NCBI RefSeq assembly: GCF_001524445.2
Contig: NZ_CP013417.1
Coordinates: forward strand, 1,178,001 to 1,242,000
Direction: 5' to 3'
Length of the DNA: 64,000 nucleotides
DNA from: Burkholderia savannae
Lineage (GTDB): Bacteria > Pseudomonadota > Gammaproteobacteria > Burkholderiales > Burkholderiaceae
The notes under the pieces were generated by a model, which was given only the letters and a program-made list of their open reading frames with translations, was not told the DNA's origin and did no database searches. Shown piece after piece: positions 37,131-46,431 of this stretch. Made by a program: the position numbers and the translations under genes. Numbering within the stretch: position 1 is the stretch's first letter; every line of letters starts with the position of its first letter.

Positions 37131-40100
37131 ATGTCGCTCCTCGCCGCCGCTCGCGCGCAAGACACCTTCACGCACACATCGCTGCTCGCGCAGATGCTGA
37201 AAGTGGCGGCGACGATCGGCGCGGGCCTGCTGGTCGGCGCGGCGATCGGGGCGGCGGCGGCTTTCGTCGTCGGGACGGGCGGGCTCGGAGCGGTGGTGCT
37301 CGGCGCCGTCGTCGGCGCGGTGATGTCGCAGGTCGTCAATGCGGCGGCGTCGCATTTTCTCGGCTCGGATTCGCTGGAGGGCTATTTATCGGACAAAGCG
37401 GGCGAGCTGATCGACAGCTTCATTCCCGGCGACGTGAAGGGCGCGATCTCGACGGGCTCGACCGACGTCTTCGTGAACGGGCGCGGCGCCGCGCGCGCGG
37501 CGGGCATGCCGGCGCCGCCGCTGCCGCCCGGCGTCGAGCCGCAGTCGGTCGCCGATCTGTTCGTGCCGGTCGATCAGGATTTCGTCGCCTGCTCGAATCA
37601 TCCGAATCCGGCGGGCGAGCATCTCGCCGAAGGCTCGTCGAGCGTGTTCGTCAACGGTCGGCCCGCATCGCGCATCAAGGATGCGACCACCTGCGACGGC
37701 AAGATCAACACCGGGTCGACGAACGTGAGCATCGGCGGCGATCGCGTGCGCGTGCGCGACGTCACGAGCGAGATGCCGCCGTGGCTCGCGACGATCGCGA
37801 AATACGCGGGGCTCGCGATCGCGCTCTGCCAGGCGATACGCGGCAAGGGGCCGCTTGCCAGCAAGCTCGCGTGCTTCGCGATGAACTTCGCGATCAACGT
37901 GGCGGCCGACAAGCTCGTCGGCAGCGTGATGTCGGGGCGCATCGGGCATCCGGTCCATCTGCCGACGGGCGCGAAGATTCTCGACGGCGAAGAAGACCTC
38001 GATTTCGTGCTGAGCGCACCGGTGCCGATCGTCTGGCAGCGCTTCTACAGCAGCCTCGATCCGCGTGACGATCGCCCGCTCGGGCGCGGCTGGAACCTGC
38101 CGTACGCGGTCGAGCTGCGGCTCGGCGCCGGCGGCGAGAATCCGCATCGCTGGATCGACGCGCAAGGACGCAGCACCCCGGTGCCCGATCTGCAGCCGGG
38201 CCGGAAGTACTTCAATCGCAGCGAGGGGCTGACCTTCGCGTGTACGCCGGGCGGACACTGGATGGTCGAGCAGGACGACGGCATGTGCTTCGATTTCGGG
38301 CTGCCGCGCTCCGGTCTCGCGACGCAAACGCTGCGTCCCGTCGTGTTCGAGGATCGCAACGCGAACCAGCTGCACTTTCACTATGACGCGCACGGCCGGC
38401 TGGACGAGCTCGCGACGATGGCGGGCCATCGCGTGCGGATCGAATACGATGCGTCGCGCCGCGAGCGGATGTCGCGCGTGATCCTGCACGCGGGCGGCGC
38501 GAGCGAATGCCTGGTGAGCTACACGTACACGTCCGACGGGCTGCTCGCGAGCGTGTCCGACGCACAAGGGCGCGAACGACGCCGCTTCGGCTACGATCCG
38601 GCCGGGCGCATGACGATGCACCGGTTGCCGGGCGGCAAGACCGCGCGTTACGCGTGGGAGGAGTTCGAGCGCAAGGCGCTCGCGGAAGAGAACGGTCTGG
38701 CGGATCGCGAGGCGCGCATCGTCGAACATTGGACCGACGACGGCGAGCGCTATCGCATCACGTACGATTTCGAGCGTCAGGCGGCGCGCGTGACGGACCA
38801 GCTCGGGCGCACGCAGCTATGCGAATGGAACGCCGATTATCTCGTGACCGCGCACACCGACGCGCTCGGGCGGAACTGGCGTTTCGATTGGAGTCCGAAC
38901 CGGGAGCTGCTCGGGTTCGTGGAGCCGAACGGCGCGACGACGCGGCTTCGCTACGACGACGAGCGCGGCTTGCCCACCGAGCTGACGAATGCGCTCGGCG
39001 AGAAAACGCAATTCGCATGGCATCCGCTATGGATGGCGCTCGAACAGCAGACGCTCGCCGACGGGCGGCAATGGAAATATGAATTCGACATGCGCGGCAA
39101 CCGCGTCGGCGAGACCGATCCGCTCGGGCAGCGCATCGAATTTCGGCTCAACCGCCAAGGGCGGCCGGCGGCGATCGTCGACGAGCGCGGCGGCATCACG
39201 CACTTCGGATGGGACGGGCAGCACCGGCTGATTGCGCGCACCGACTGCTCGGGCATCACGACGCGGTTCGAACACGACGCGCGCGGCCGGATGGTGGCGC
39301 TGACCGATGCGCTCGGCAATACGACGCGCTATCGCCATGACGGCCGCGACCGGATCGTCGAGACGCGATTGCCGACCGGCGGAGATGAACAATATCGCTG
39401 GTCGCTCGCGGACGAACTGGCCGCGTTCGTCGACGGAAACGGACATGCGACCGCATTCGCGTACGACGCGGCCGGGCGCCTTGCGTCGAGAACGGATGCG
39501 AACGGGCATCGGGTCAGCTTCGAATACGATGCGGCCGGCAATCTGCGCACGCTCCGCAACGAATTGCGCGACAGCTACCGGTTTGCCTATGACGCGGGCG
39601 ATCGCCTGATCGAACAGATCGGTCCGGACGGATTGCGCGTCGAATACGAGCGCGATGCGAGAGGTGCGCCGATCGTCGTACGGCAGGCGGCGGGCACGCC
39701 CGAGCAGATCACGATCGAGCTGGAGCGCGATGCGCTGGGGCGTCTCGTTCGCAGGCGCACCCCGGAAACCGTGACGACATACGATTACGACGCGACCGGG
39801 CGCCTCGAACGGATTGCGCGCAAGCATCTCGACGGCCGCCCGATGAACACCGTCACGTTTGCATATGACGAACTGGATCGGCTCGTTGCGGAGACGTCGG
39901 ATGTGGCCGGCGACGACGGGCAGGTCGCGACGACGCGTCTCGCGCATGAATACGACGCGCTCGGCAATCGCACCGGCACGACGTTGCCGGACGGCCGCAC
40001 GCTGAGCTGGCTGTATTACGGCAGCGGCCATCTGCACCGGATTGCATCGAACGGCGAGACCGTCTGCGATTTCGAGCGCGATCGTCTGCATCGCGAGGTG

Positions 40101-41582
40101 AGCCGGACGCAGGGCGCGCAGACGCTGGCGACGGCGTATGACGGCTTGTCGCGAAAGATCGGGCAATGGATCGGTGACTGGCAGCGCACGCCGGGTTCAT
40201 GGGCTGCTTTCGGCACTCGACAGAGCCGGGATCTGCTGCGCAAGGCGTTCGCGTATGACCGCGGCGGCGAGCTGACGGCGCGGATCGATCCGTTGGGCGG
40301 CGAGCTGAACTACCACTACGACCCGGCCGGCCGATTGCTCGGCGGCACGGCCGCCGGCGCGGGCGCAGGCGGGCGGCCGGATGCGGCAGGCGTCCTGACC
40401 GAGGCGTTTGCGTACGATGCGGCGTCGAACCTGCGGCCGGTGGGGCAGCCTGGGCGGGTGGAGGGCAATCGTCTGCTAATGAGCGGAGATCGCCGCTATC
40501 GGTACGATGCGCATGGGCGGCTCGTCGAGAAGCTGACGGGCGGGCACACGGAGCAGCATCTGAAGTACGACGTCGAGCATCGGCTCGTCGAGGTGAGGAC
40601 GGTGCGGCGCGGCGTCGAGCAGACAGTGCGCTTTAGCTACGACGCGTTGGGCCGACGGATCGCGAAGCACGATGCGTTCGGCACGACGCGCTTCGTGTGG
40701 GACGGGATGCGGCTTGCGCAGGAGTATCGCGGCCATCAGGCGGTGACCTACCTGTACGAGGGCGACGGCTATGTGCCGCTGGCGCGGATCGACGCGGTCA
40801 GCGACGACAGCCATTGGCTGTGGCGGCTGTATCACGGCGACGAGCACGACAAGCCGGAGGCCGAAGCCAAGCCCGAGGCGAAGATCTATTATTTCCACGC
40901 GAACGCGGGCGGCGCGCCGGAGGAACTGACGGACCGAGGCGGCCGGGTGGTGTGGCGGACGCGATATCGAGCGTGGGGGAATACGGTGCTGCAAGCGTAC
41001 GCACCGGAATTCCAGGCGAATCCGTCGGGGGACGTGATGCAGCCGCTGCCGCAGGCGTTGCGGTTTCAGGGGCAGTACGAGGATCTGGAGACGGGATTCT
41101 GTTACAGCACGTTCCGATACTATGATCCGGACGTGGGGCGGTTCATTACGCCGGACCCGATCGGGTTGGCGGGCGGGTTGAATCAGTATCAGTATGCGCC
41201 GAATCCTATTGGCTGGATCGATCCGTGGGGATTGTCTTGCGTAAGTGATCTAAAAAATATAAAGGAGCAATTGAATTCGGGTAAGAGGGCTCAAATAACC
41301 GTTAATTCAAGGGCGGAGGCCGAGGAATTGTTGATCGCGCTAACCACGGGCAAGGGCATGCCTCGAGCATATAGGAATACAACAGGGCAGGCGCTTCCGA
41401 AGGGAAAGATCTCTGAAAGCGGCTCGGACTGGTTGCCCGGTGGGCGTGGTGCGTATGAGCGGGAAGGTACTTACCATTGGGATGCTGCGGATGCGAATGC
41501 AAAACCGGGGGATCACGCCTTGCAGGGCGATCACCTCCAGATCCATAATTTTGATGGAAAGATAATAAGAATATTTTATTAG
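37131..41582 (+). CDS. rhs: PAAR-Rhs polymorphic toxin (T6SS effector)
   Basis: This 1483-residue effector has, in order: an N-terminal prePAAR hydrophobic region of Gly/Ala-rich helices (about 20-70); a PAAR-like domain (about 95-215) that caps the VgrG tip; a long array of YD/RHS repeats (about 340-1240, repeated motifs such as YDAAGRLASRTDANGHRV); and the Rhs core ending RFITPDPIGLAGGLNQYQYA and GWIDPWGL, the self-cleavage boundary. Residues about 1360-1483 form a separate, AT-richer toxin domain ending in GTYHWDAADANAKPGDHALQ and GDHLQIHNF, which I cannot classify. The His/Asp pattern could be a nuclease. The putative immunity gene follows. Confidence 0.93.
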   Translation: MSLLAAARAQDTFTHTSLLAQMLKVAATIGAGLLVGAAIGAAAAFVVGTGGLGAVVLGAVVGAVMSQVVNAAASHFLGSDSLEGYLSDKAGELIDSFIPGDVKGAISTGSTDVFVNGRGAARAAGMPAPPLPPGVEPQSVADLFVPVDQDFVACSNHPNPAGEHLAEGSSSVFVNGRPASRIKDATTCDGKINTGSTNVSIGGDRVRVRDVTSEMPPWLATIAKYAGLAIALCQAIRGKGPLASKLACFAMNFAINVAADKLVGSVMSGRIGHPVHLPTGAKILDGEEDLDFVLSAPVPIVWQRFYSSLDPRDDRPLGRGWNLPYAVELRLGAGGENPHRWIDAQGRSTPVPDLQPGRKYFNRSEGLTFACTPGGHWMVEQDDGMCFDFGLPRSGLATQTLRPVVFEDRNANQLHFHYDAHGRLDELATMAGHRVRIEYDASRRERMSRVILHAGGASECLVSYTYTSDGLLASVSDAQGRERRRFGYDPAGRMTMHRLPGGKTARYAWEEFERKALAEENGLADREARIVEHWTDDGERYRITYDFERQAARVTDQLGRTQLCEWNADYLVTAHTDALGRNWRFDWSPNRELLGFVEPNGATTRLRYDDERGLPTELTNALGEKTQFAWHPLWMALEQQTLADGRQWKYEFDMRGNRVGETDPLGQRIEFRLNRQGRPAAIVDERGGITHFGWDGQHRLIARTDCSGITTRFEHDARGRMVALTDALGNTTRYRHDGRDRIVETRLPTGGDEQYRWSLADELAAFVDGNGHATAFAYDAAGRLASRTDANGHRVSFEYDAAGNLRTLRNELRDSYRFAYDAGDRLIEQIGPDGLRVEYERDARGAPIVVRQAAGTPEQITIELERDALGRLVRRRTPETVTTYDYDATGRLERIARKHLDGRPMNTVTFAYDELDRLVAETSDVAGDDGQVATTRLAHEYDALGNRTGTTLPDGRTLSWLYYGSGHLHRIASNGETVCDFERDRLHREVSRTQGAQTLATAYDGLSRKIGQWIGDWQRTPGSWAAFGTRQSRDLLRKAFAYDRGGELTARIDPLGGELNYHYDPAGRLLGGTAAGAGAGGRPDAAGVLTEAFAYDAASNLRPVGQPGRVEGNRLLMSGDRRYRYDAHGRLVEKLTGGHTEQHLKYDVEHRLVEVRTVRRGVEQTVRFSYDALGRRIAKHDAFGTTRFVWDGMRLAQEYRGHQAVTYLYEGDGYVPLARIDAVSDDSHWLWRLYHGDEHDKPEAEAKPEAKIYYFHANAGGAPEELTDRGGRVVWRTRYRAWGNTVLQAYAPEFQANPSGDVMQPLPQALRFQGQYEDLETGFCYSTFRYYDPDVGRFITPDPIGLAGGLNQYQYAPNPIGWIDPWGLSCVSDLKNIKEQLNSGKRAQITVNSRAEAEELLIALTTGKGMPRAYRNTTGQALPKGKISESGSDWLPGGRGAYEREGTYHWDAADANAKPGDHALQGDHLQIHNFDGKIIRIFY

Positions 41583-41607
41583 AGTTCGATCGTAAGGATG
41601 ATTGGCG

Positions 41608-42039
41608 ATGGATAAAGAGTCCAGGTTTTATTACAGCCCATTCCCTTCCGGAGTTCGAGGTGATGAGAATGGCATGTTTTATGAGGAAATATTGCCTGAT
41701 GGCGGGTCTAAGTATGTGATAGTCAGAGCCGTTCGATATATGGATGAACGGGCGCGAGAGTTGATCGAGGAAGGTGTTTCCGTGGAAGATTTGTATCCGG
41801 AAATCGAGGTGTTTGGCAGGATGCCGAGGCGCGACGCCTTATGGCTTTATAAAGTAGAGAGCTTTACTGTCGAGCGGCAATATCATGAGGATCAGGAGGT
41901 TTTTTCGGATCATTCGGAAAATTACGCTTACCATGTTTTTGATGATTATTATGATGCAATGGATTTTTGTCGGGAGAGGCATGGAATCTCTCAGGGGGAT
42001 TTTAGGAAGAAATGGGAGACTAACTATCCGGATTTTTGA
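41608..42039 (+). CDS. Putative Rhs immunity protein
   Basis: This 143-residue acidic protein is rich in Asp, Glu and Tyr (for example SDHSENYAYHVFDDYYDAMD near residues 108-127), a common composition for immunity proteins that bind basic toxins. It begins 26 bp after the rhs stop with AAGGA about ten bases before ATG 41608, and shares the low GC of the toxin tip, indicating they were acquired together. No family is recognised; the role is inferred from position and composition. Confidence 0.65.
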   Translation: MDKESRFYYSPFPSGVRGDENGMFYEEILPDGGSKYVIVRAVRYMDERARELIEEGVSVEDLYPEIEVFGRMPRRDALWLYKVESFTVERQYHEDQEVFSDHSENYAYHVFDDYYDAMDFCRERHGISQGDFRKKWETNYPDF

Positions 42040-42717
42040 AGAGGCGTGTGAGAGGGGCGTTTTGCGTGACGCTTGGGTGGAGGAGGCTTGTACACGTTTT
42101 TGAGATGTATCGTGTTGCGATGTTGGTGCGTTATCGATGCGGAAATTCCATGCTCATGATCAGTTGCCGTGCCAATCTAAATTGATGGTGATGGTTTCGT
42201 AGGTACAGGTTTAGCTTCGCGTCATGGGCGGACAAATCCAGGGAATGCTGAAACGTACAACGTGAGCGATATTTAGACGGTGAGCGGGGCAAAGTGGGGG
42301 GGCAACGATTTTTCATCGGCCGTGATGGACGGGTAAATGAGCGCTAGACAAAAAGACTTAACCTTTCGGGGCAAAGGGGGAAGTCGAGAAGAAAGAGCGC
42401 GAATGGCGATTGTCTCTGTCGTTTCATGGCGACTATCTCGAACTGACGGGAGTGGCTGGGGCTTCCCGGTGTCCCCACATACTTGTGCGAAGTGACGGGC
42501 TAGTCGGCGTTGAGATGGCGGAACTGCACTTCATCGACGGCAATTCGCCGAAAAGCGAGAGGCAACAGAGATCGCGTCGGGAGCGTCTCGTATGCCGCGC
42601 TCAGGAACTTCATATTGGTGGGGGCGGCAAGCCTATGGCGTGACATGTCGGATTTGATTCCGAGTGGCCGTTGAAAAAATAGTGCGGACATTGAGGCGTT
42701 GACAGCCGGGTGGCTGA
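42040..42717. other. Gene-poor junction between the immunity gene and the IS element
   Basis: About 680 bp of mixed composition, AT-rich at first and nearer average later. Open frames of 60-77 codons on either strand are unsupported by ribosome binding sites or recognisable domains. It is probably debris of earlier toxin-tip exchange and IS insertion. Confidence 0.45.
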
Positions 42718-42805
42718 GAGAGGTGGCCGCGCAAATTCGGACAGTCGGGTAAGTGGAATGCCCGGGGCCTGAGCCAGCGATAATGCAGGCAAAGGAACCG
42801 GAAAG

Positions 42806-43114
42806 ATGACGAAGAGAACCCGACGGACGCACTCAGCGGCGTTCAAAGCGAAAGTGGCCCTGGCGGCGGTCAAGGGCGAGCGCACGCTGGCCGAACTGGC
42901 GCAGCAGTTCGATGTGCACCCGAACCAGATCACGGAGTGGAAGCGGCAACTGCAGGAGCGTGCGGCGGATGTGTTCGGCGCGGCCGCTCCACCGTCGAAC
43001 GAGCCGCCGGTGGACGTGAAAACGCTGCACGCGAAAATCGGACAGTTGACGCTGGAGAACGATTTTTTGTCAGGAGCGCTCGGCAAAGCCGGACTGCTGA
43101 GCGCAAAGCGATGA
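42806..43114 (+). CDS. IS3-family transposase OrfA
   Basis: This 102-residue protein has a helix-turn-helix ([20 protein letters not shown]) and a C-terminal leucine-zipper region ([20 protein letters not shown]), as in IS3 OrfA proteins. It overlaps orfB by four bases (ATGA). A run of six T then G at 43063-43069 is a plausible -1 slippery site for producing the OrfAB fusion, since orfB is open in the -1 frame well upstream of its ATG. Confidence 0.88.
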   Translation: MTKRTRRTHSAAFKAKVALAAVKGERTLAELAQQFDVHPNQITEWKRQLQERAADVFGAAAPPSNEPPVDVKTLHAKIGQLTLENDFLSGALGKAGLLSAKR

Positions 43115-43941
43115 TTGACCGTACGCATGCGCTGCCGGTTTCGCGACAGACGCGACTGGTTGGCATCGCGAGATCGAGCGCGTATTACCGGGCGCAGCCA
43201 GTGAGCGAGGCGGACCAGTTGCTGATGCGGCGGATCGACGAACTGCACATGGAGTTTCCGTTTGCCGGAGCGCGGATGCTGGCGCGTCTGTTGCGCCGGG
43301 AAGGCTATGAGGTCGGCCGCCGCCGCGTGCGCACGCTGATGAAACGCATGGGCGTGGAAGCGCTGTACTGCAAGCCGAACACGAGCCGACGCAATGCGCA
43401 GCACAAGATCTGGCCGTACCTGCTGCGCGGCATGAAAATCGCCCGGGCCAATCAGGCGTGGGCACTGGACACGACATACATTCCGATGGCGCGAGGCTTC
43501 GTGTACCTGACGGCAGTAGTGGATTGGTCAAGTCGCAAGGTGCTCTCGCACCGGGTGGCGATCACGCTGGAAGCAGTGCACGCCGTCGAGGCGCTCGAGG
43601 AAGCGTTCGCGCGCTACGGGCTGCCGGACATTGTGAACACCGATCAGGGCAGCCAGTTCACGGCGGGCGCGTTCACCGAGGCCGTACTGGGTCGAGGCGT
43701 GCGGCTGTCGATGGACGGTAAAGGGGCCTGGCGCGACAACGTGTTCGTCGAACGCGTGTGGCGCAGCGTCAAGTACGAAGAGGTTTACCTGCGAGCTTAC
43801 GAGTCGGTCAGCCATGCCCGGCGCTCCATCGGCGACTACATCGAGCTGTACAACCGAAAACGGCCCCATTCGAGCCTGGCGGATCGGACGCCGGATGAGG
43901 CATACTTCGCGACGCTGCCTGCGATCAAATCGGCAGCATGA
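43111..43941 (+). CDS. IS3-family transposase OrfB (DDE integrase domain)
   Basis: This 276-residue integrase-like domain carries the DDE residues: Asp in [13 protein letters not shown], Asp in [11 protein letters not shown] and Glu in [20 protein letters not shown]. The HTH_21-like start ([17 protein letters not shown]) is typical. ATG 43111 overlaps the orfA stop; the functional product is normally an OrfAB fusion made by -1 frameshifting. It looks intact. Confidence 0.9.
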   Translation: MIDRTHALPVSRQTRLVGIARSSAYYRAQPVSEADQLLMRRIDELHMEFPFAGARMLARLLRREGYEVGRRRVRTLMKRMGVEALYCKPNTSRRNAQHKIWPYLLRGMKIARANQAWALDTTYIPMARGFVYLTAVVDWSSRKVLSHRVAITLEAVHAVEALEEAFARYGLPDIVNTDQGSQFTAGAFTEAVLGRGVRLSMDGKGAWRDNVFVERVWRSVKYEEVYLRAYESVSHARRSIGDYIELYNRKRPHSSLADRTPDEAYFATLPAIKSAA

Positions 43942-44003
43942 TTGCCTCGGACGTTCCACTTAAAAATCTCAGAAAACTGTCCGAACGAGTGAGGCCACCT
44001 CTA

Positions 44004-45226
44004 TCTGCCCGTGCTGCAGCAAGGCAATGCATCGGATGGGCGAGGAAATCAGCGAACAGTTGCACATGCAGGTCAAGGTCTCGGTGCTGCAGCACGCGCG
44101 TTTCAAGTACGCGTGTCGGCACTGCGAGCGTCACGGCACGCACACACCGATCGTGGTCGCGCCGATGCCGGCGCAGCCCTTGCCGGGTAGTCACGCCAGT
44201 GCATCGATGATCGCCGCCGTCACGGCCGGCAAGTATGTCGACGGCACGCCGCTGTACCGGATGGAAGACGTGCTCGCACGCTCGAATATCGCAGTCAGCC
44301 GCGGTACGCTGGCGAACTGGATCATCCGCCCCGCCGAGCTTCACTACACGCGCCTGTTCAAGGCGCTCAAGAAGATTCTGCTCAGCCAGTGGCTGATTCA
44401 CGGCGACGAGACCACCGTCCAGGTCCTGAAGGAGAACGGCCGAAACGCGCAGGACAAGTCATACATGTGGGTCTACCGAAGCGCGGAGGATAGCGAGCAG
44501 CCGGTGGTGCTGTTTGAGTACCAGCCGGGGCGTGGCCAGCAGTACCCGAAGGAGTTCCTCGGAGACTACGCGGGCACGCTGATGACGGACGGCTGGCCTG
44601 CGTGGCGGACGGTCAAATCGGCCACGCACCTCGGATGCCTTGCGCATGGACGCCGGATGTTCACGGATGCGCTCAAGGGGCAGAAGAACAAACCGAGCCC
44701 CCGCATCACGAAGGCGCTCGAATTCTTCCAGGCGCTGTACCAGGTCGAGACGCTCGCCAAACAGACGTTGCCCGAAGGCGAGACGCTGGCCGATTACCGG
44801 TACCGCTTGCGCCAACAGCACAGCGTGCCGTTGCTAAACGCCTTCAAGAGTTGGCTCGACGAGCTCGCGCCGAAGGTTCTGCCCAAGAGCCTGCTAGGCG
44901 AGGCGATCGGCTACTGTCTCCGGCAATGGCCTTACCTGAGTCGCTATGTGGACGATGGCCGGTTTGCAATAGACAACAACGTCATCGAACGCGACATCAG
45001 GCCGTTTGCCACGGCGAGAAAGTCGTGGCTCTTCAGCGATACGGTCGACGGCGCGAAAGCGAGCGCGATGGTCTACAGCCTGATGCTCACGTGTCGAGCC
45101 TGTGGCGTCGATCCCCATGCCTATCTGCTGCACGTGCTGACCGAATTGCCGCAGCGCGCACCGGATGCCGATATTAGCGACCTGCTACCGTTCAACTTCG
45201 CTCGACAGCAAGCCGTTACCGGGTAA
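44004..45226 (+). pseudogene. IS66-family transposase TnpC, 5'-truncated
   Basis: The frame opens directly at the IS3 right end with the zinc-finger CPCCSKAMHRMG, then the IS66 core: HGDETTVQVL (Asp), MTDGWPAWRTV (Asp) and FAIDNNVIERDIRPFATARK (Glu). The usual roughly 100 N-terminal residues and the tnpA and tnpB genes are missing and are not found left of the IS3 element, so it is a remnant. An internal ATG at 44027 could give a 399-residue product. Its final codons coincide with a GTTACCGGGTAAC palindrome, suggesting the 3' end is also a junction. Confidence 0.85.
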
Positions 45227-45227
45227 C
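45215..45227. promoter_or_regulatory. Palindrome copy 1 (GTTACCGGGTAAC)
   Basis: First of four near-identical 13-bp palindromes around the small gene at 45236-45496. This one lies 9 bp past that gene's stop and overlaps the tnpC stop codon. Confidence 0.7.
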
Positions 45228-45235
45228 TCCGATCG

Positions 45236-45496
45236 CTACCGCGCTGGGCCGAAGTATTGGTCCCACTGTTCCGAATCGGGATCGAGTCGGCGCACAATCG
45301 CGTCGTCTGCCCGCGCGATCAACCGTTCCAGCATCTGGCGCTTCGTTACCGAGTAACGGCGAGCTAACCGCGTCAGAGCAAGATACGCTTCCGTGCTCAT
45401 CCACATATCCAGACGTCGATCACCGTTGCCGTCCTTGCCTGCCGTCTCGCGCCTTGCCCGATAAGCCGCCTGCCGCTGCGCCGTCGTTTGCGTCAT
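45236..45496 (-). CDS. Small DNA-binding-type protein (probable autorepressor)
   Basis: This 86-residue protein begins TAQRQAAYRARRETAG and has a conserved-looking core LDMWMSTEAYLALTRLARRY, then SVTKRQMLERLIARADD, a strand followed by two helices that resembles ribbon-helix-helix or HTH repressors. GAAGGAGATGCGAG gives ATG 45496 a strong ribosome binding site. Two palindromes GTTACCCGGTAAC lie just upstream (45511 and 45540), one variant is inside the gene (45345), and one is just downstream (45215). I infer that the protein binds these sites. Family is not recognised with confidence. Confidence 0.65.
   Translation of the reverse strand: MTQTTAQRQAAYRARRETAGKDGNGDRRLDMWMSTEAYLALTRLARRYSVTKRQMLERLIARADDAIVRRLDPDSEQWDQYFGPAR
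45345..45357. promoter_or_regulatory. Palindrome copy 2, inside the small gene (GTTACCGAGTAAC)
   Basis: One-base variant of the 13-bp palindrome within the coding region of the small DNA-binding protein. Confidence 0.65.
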
Positions 45497-45510
45497 CTCG
45501 CATCTCCTTC

Positions 45511-45523
45511 GTTACCCGGTAAC
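45511..45523. promoter_or_regulatory. Palindrome copy 3 (GTTACCCGGTAAC)
   Basis: Lies directly upstream of the ribosome binding site of the small minus-strand gene, 29 bp from copy 4. Confidence 0.75.
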
Positions 45524-45539
45524 TATCGATTCGAAACAT

Positions 45540-45552
45540 GTTACCCGGTAAC
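45540..45552. promoter_or_regulatory. Palindrome copy 4 (GTTACCCGGTAAC)
   Basis: Identical to copy 3 and 29 bp from it; together they bracket the expected promoter of the small minus-strand gene. Confidence 0.75.
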
Positions 45553-45582
45553 ACGTCACCTAACGACGTGTGGCGGATTTAG

Positions 45583-45879
45583 CGCTTACATAGGAGCGAA
45601 GATTTTCTCGGTAGCAAGCGCCTGGATGACTACTACGATGCTTGGGTGCAAGCCGCTGCCGAAGCGAGGAAGTGGGAAAGTCGCTTCTACGAGTTGCTGG
45701 GCGTCTTGGTCGTGTTCGGTCTTGCCATCAGTCCCAAGCTGACGCTGGCAATCGCGGGGATTGTCCTGGTCATCGATATTGTGCGAGGCAAGCTACAAGA
45801 TCGCAGGACCATGCGCTGGCTTGAGGACGAGCGGCAGCGCGCTGAGCGGCAACAACAAGAGGACGATGGCTCGACGTAG
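45583..45879 (+). pseudogene. Remnant of a small membrane protein gene
   Basis: The frame is open from 45583 and gives coherent protein (EDFLGSKRLDDYYDAWVQAA) followed by one or two hydrophobic segments (LLGVLVVFGLAISPKLTLAI and AGIVLVIDIV) and a charged tail. There is no ATG, GTG or TTG before GTG 45646, and that GTG has no ribosome binding site, so the 5' end was probably lost. It could be a short gene starting at GTG 45646. No family recognised. Confidence 0.4.
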
Positions 45880-45964
45880 TGTTGAGTAACGGTCTTGTTT
45901 GACCTACTCACGGGGGCGGGTTGAGAAGTCGTCATTGCTTCCCAGTGAATCTGGGGGCGAAGAA

Positions 45965-45992
45965 AAAAAGCCCTGCGAGTGCAGGGCTTTTT
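45965..45992 (-). terminator. Intrinsic terminator, probably of the tRNA-Val transcript
   Basis: AAAAAGCCCTGC pairs perfectly with GCAGGGCTTTTT around a GAGT loop, flanked by A and T runs on the two sides, so it can work in both directions. It lies about 80 bp beyond the 3' end of the minus-strand tRNA-Val sequence and is probably the original terminator of that gene. Confidence 0.85.
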
Positions 45993-46069
45993 CTTTGCCG
46001 AATGGCTTTACGCTAGCGCCGGAGAAAACTGCTCGATCCAGCGTTTGACGCGTCGCCACAAGCGGCGAA

Positions 46070-46120
46070 TCTTTGGTGGGCGGTACTGGGATCGAACCAG
46101 TGACCCCTGCCGTGTGAAGG
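46070..46120 (-). repeat. Left attachment repeat (tRNA-Val 3' fragment)
   Basis: 51 bp identical to 58078-58128. Read on the minus strand it runs from the anticodon loop (UUCACAC, anticodon CAC) through the TPsiC arm (GGTTCGATCCC) to the acceptor strand and CCACC. Upstream sequence does not continue as a tRNA (the 5' anticodon-stem strand and D arm are absent), so this is a displaced 3' copy left by integration, not a functional gene. Confidence 0.9.
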
Positions 46121-46431
46121 GCTTCTTCAGACCCGCTCCGCCTTGCTGCGCGGGCCTTCCAGTGCTCTACCTACCCGCGAATTCATGCCTAATTTGCCCT
46201 CCGAGTGTCCCCGGAGTGTCCCCATAAAAGGGACGGTTATGGCGAAGTGCCAGCCGAGAGAATATCAGTTCTGACCGGGTGCTGTAAGGGCAACGGTCGC
46301 AAACTGCCGAGCCGAAATTCGATAGAGATTTCTGCGCGGACTTACGCCGCCCGCCCGCGCCTGCGCTCCCCCGTGCGCGGCTGTGCGCGTTTCTCTAGTG
46401 AGGATCGGTCGCGGGTGGATAGTTGCGCGGT
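46121..46431. other. Left-end arm region of the island
   Basis: Non-coding sequence between the left repeat and the first island gene. It contains the arm-type repeat at 46205-46222 and nothing else that I recognise. Confidence 0.5.
46205..46222. repeat. Left arm-type integrase site
   Basis: GTGTCCCCGGAGTGTCCC, identical to 58015-58032 near the right end. The 18-bp copy holds an internal direct repeat (GTGTCCC twice), as expected of arm-type sites bound by a tyrosine integrase N-domain. Confidence 0.7.

Larger units (their letters stand above)
42718..44003 (+). mobile_element. IS3-family insertion sequence
   Basis: Two overlapping ORFs (orfA, orfB) are flanked by imperfect inverted repeats. 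GAGAGGTGGCC at 42718-42728 matches, inverted, the right end at 43993-44003 except for its outermost base, and a second matching block TTCGGACAGT lies inside each end (42737 region and 43979 region), followed by AAGTGGAA. The element abuts a 5'-truncated IS66 transposase gene, so it probably inserted into IS66. No convincing target duplication was identified. Confidence 0.75.

Noticed and set aside
34632..37355. A 907-codon minus-strand frame opposite vgrG and eagR
   Set aside because: Composition (Arg/Asp/His-rich) mirrors the complementary strand of GC-rich codons; vgrG is certain on the plus strand.
42410..42643. 77-codon plus-strand frame before the IS element
   Set aside because: Starts in a poor context, no recognisable domain, and lies in a probable junction region.
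46070..46120. tRNA-Val gene at the left island end
   Set aside because: Only the 3' portion is present; the 5' anticodon-stem strand, D arm and 5' acceptor strand are absent, so it is an att copy.
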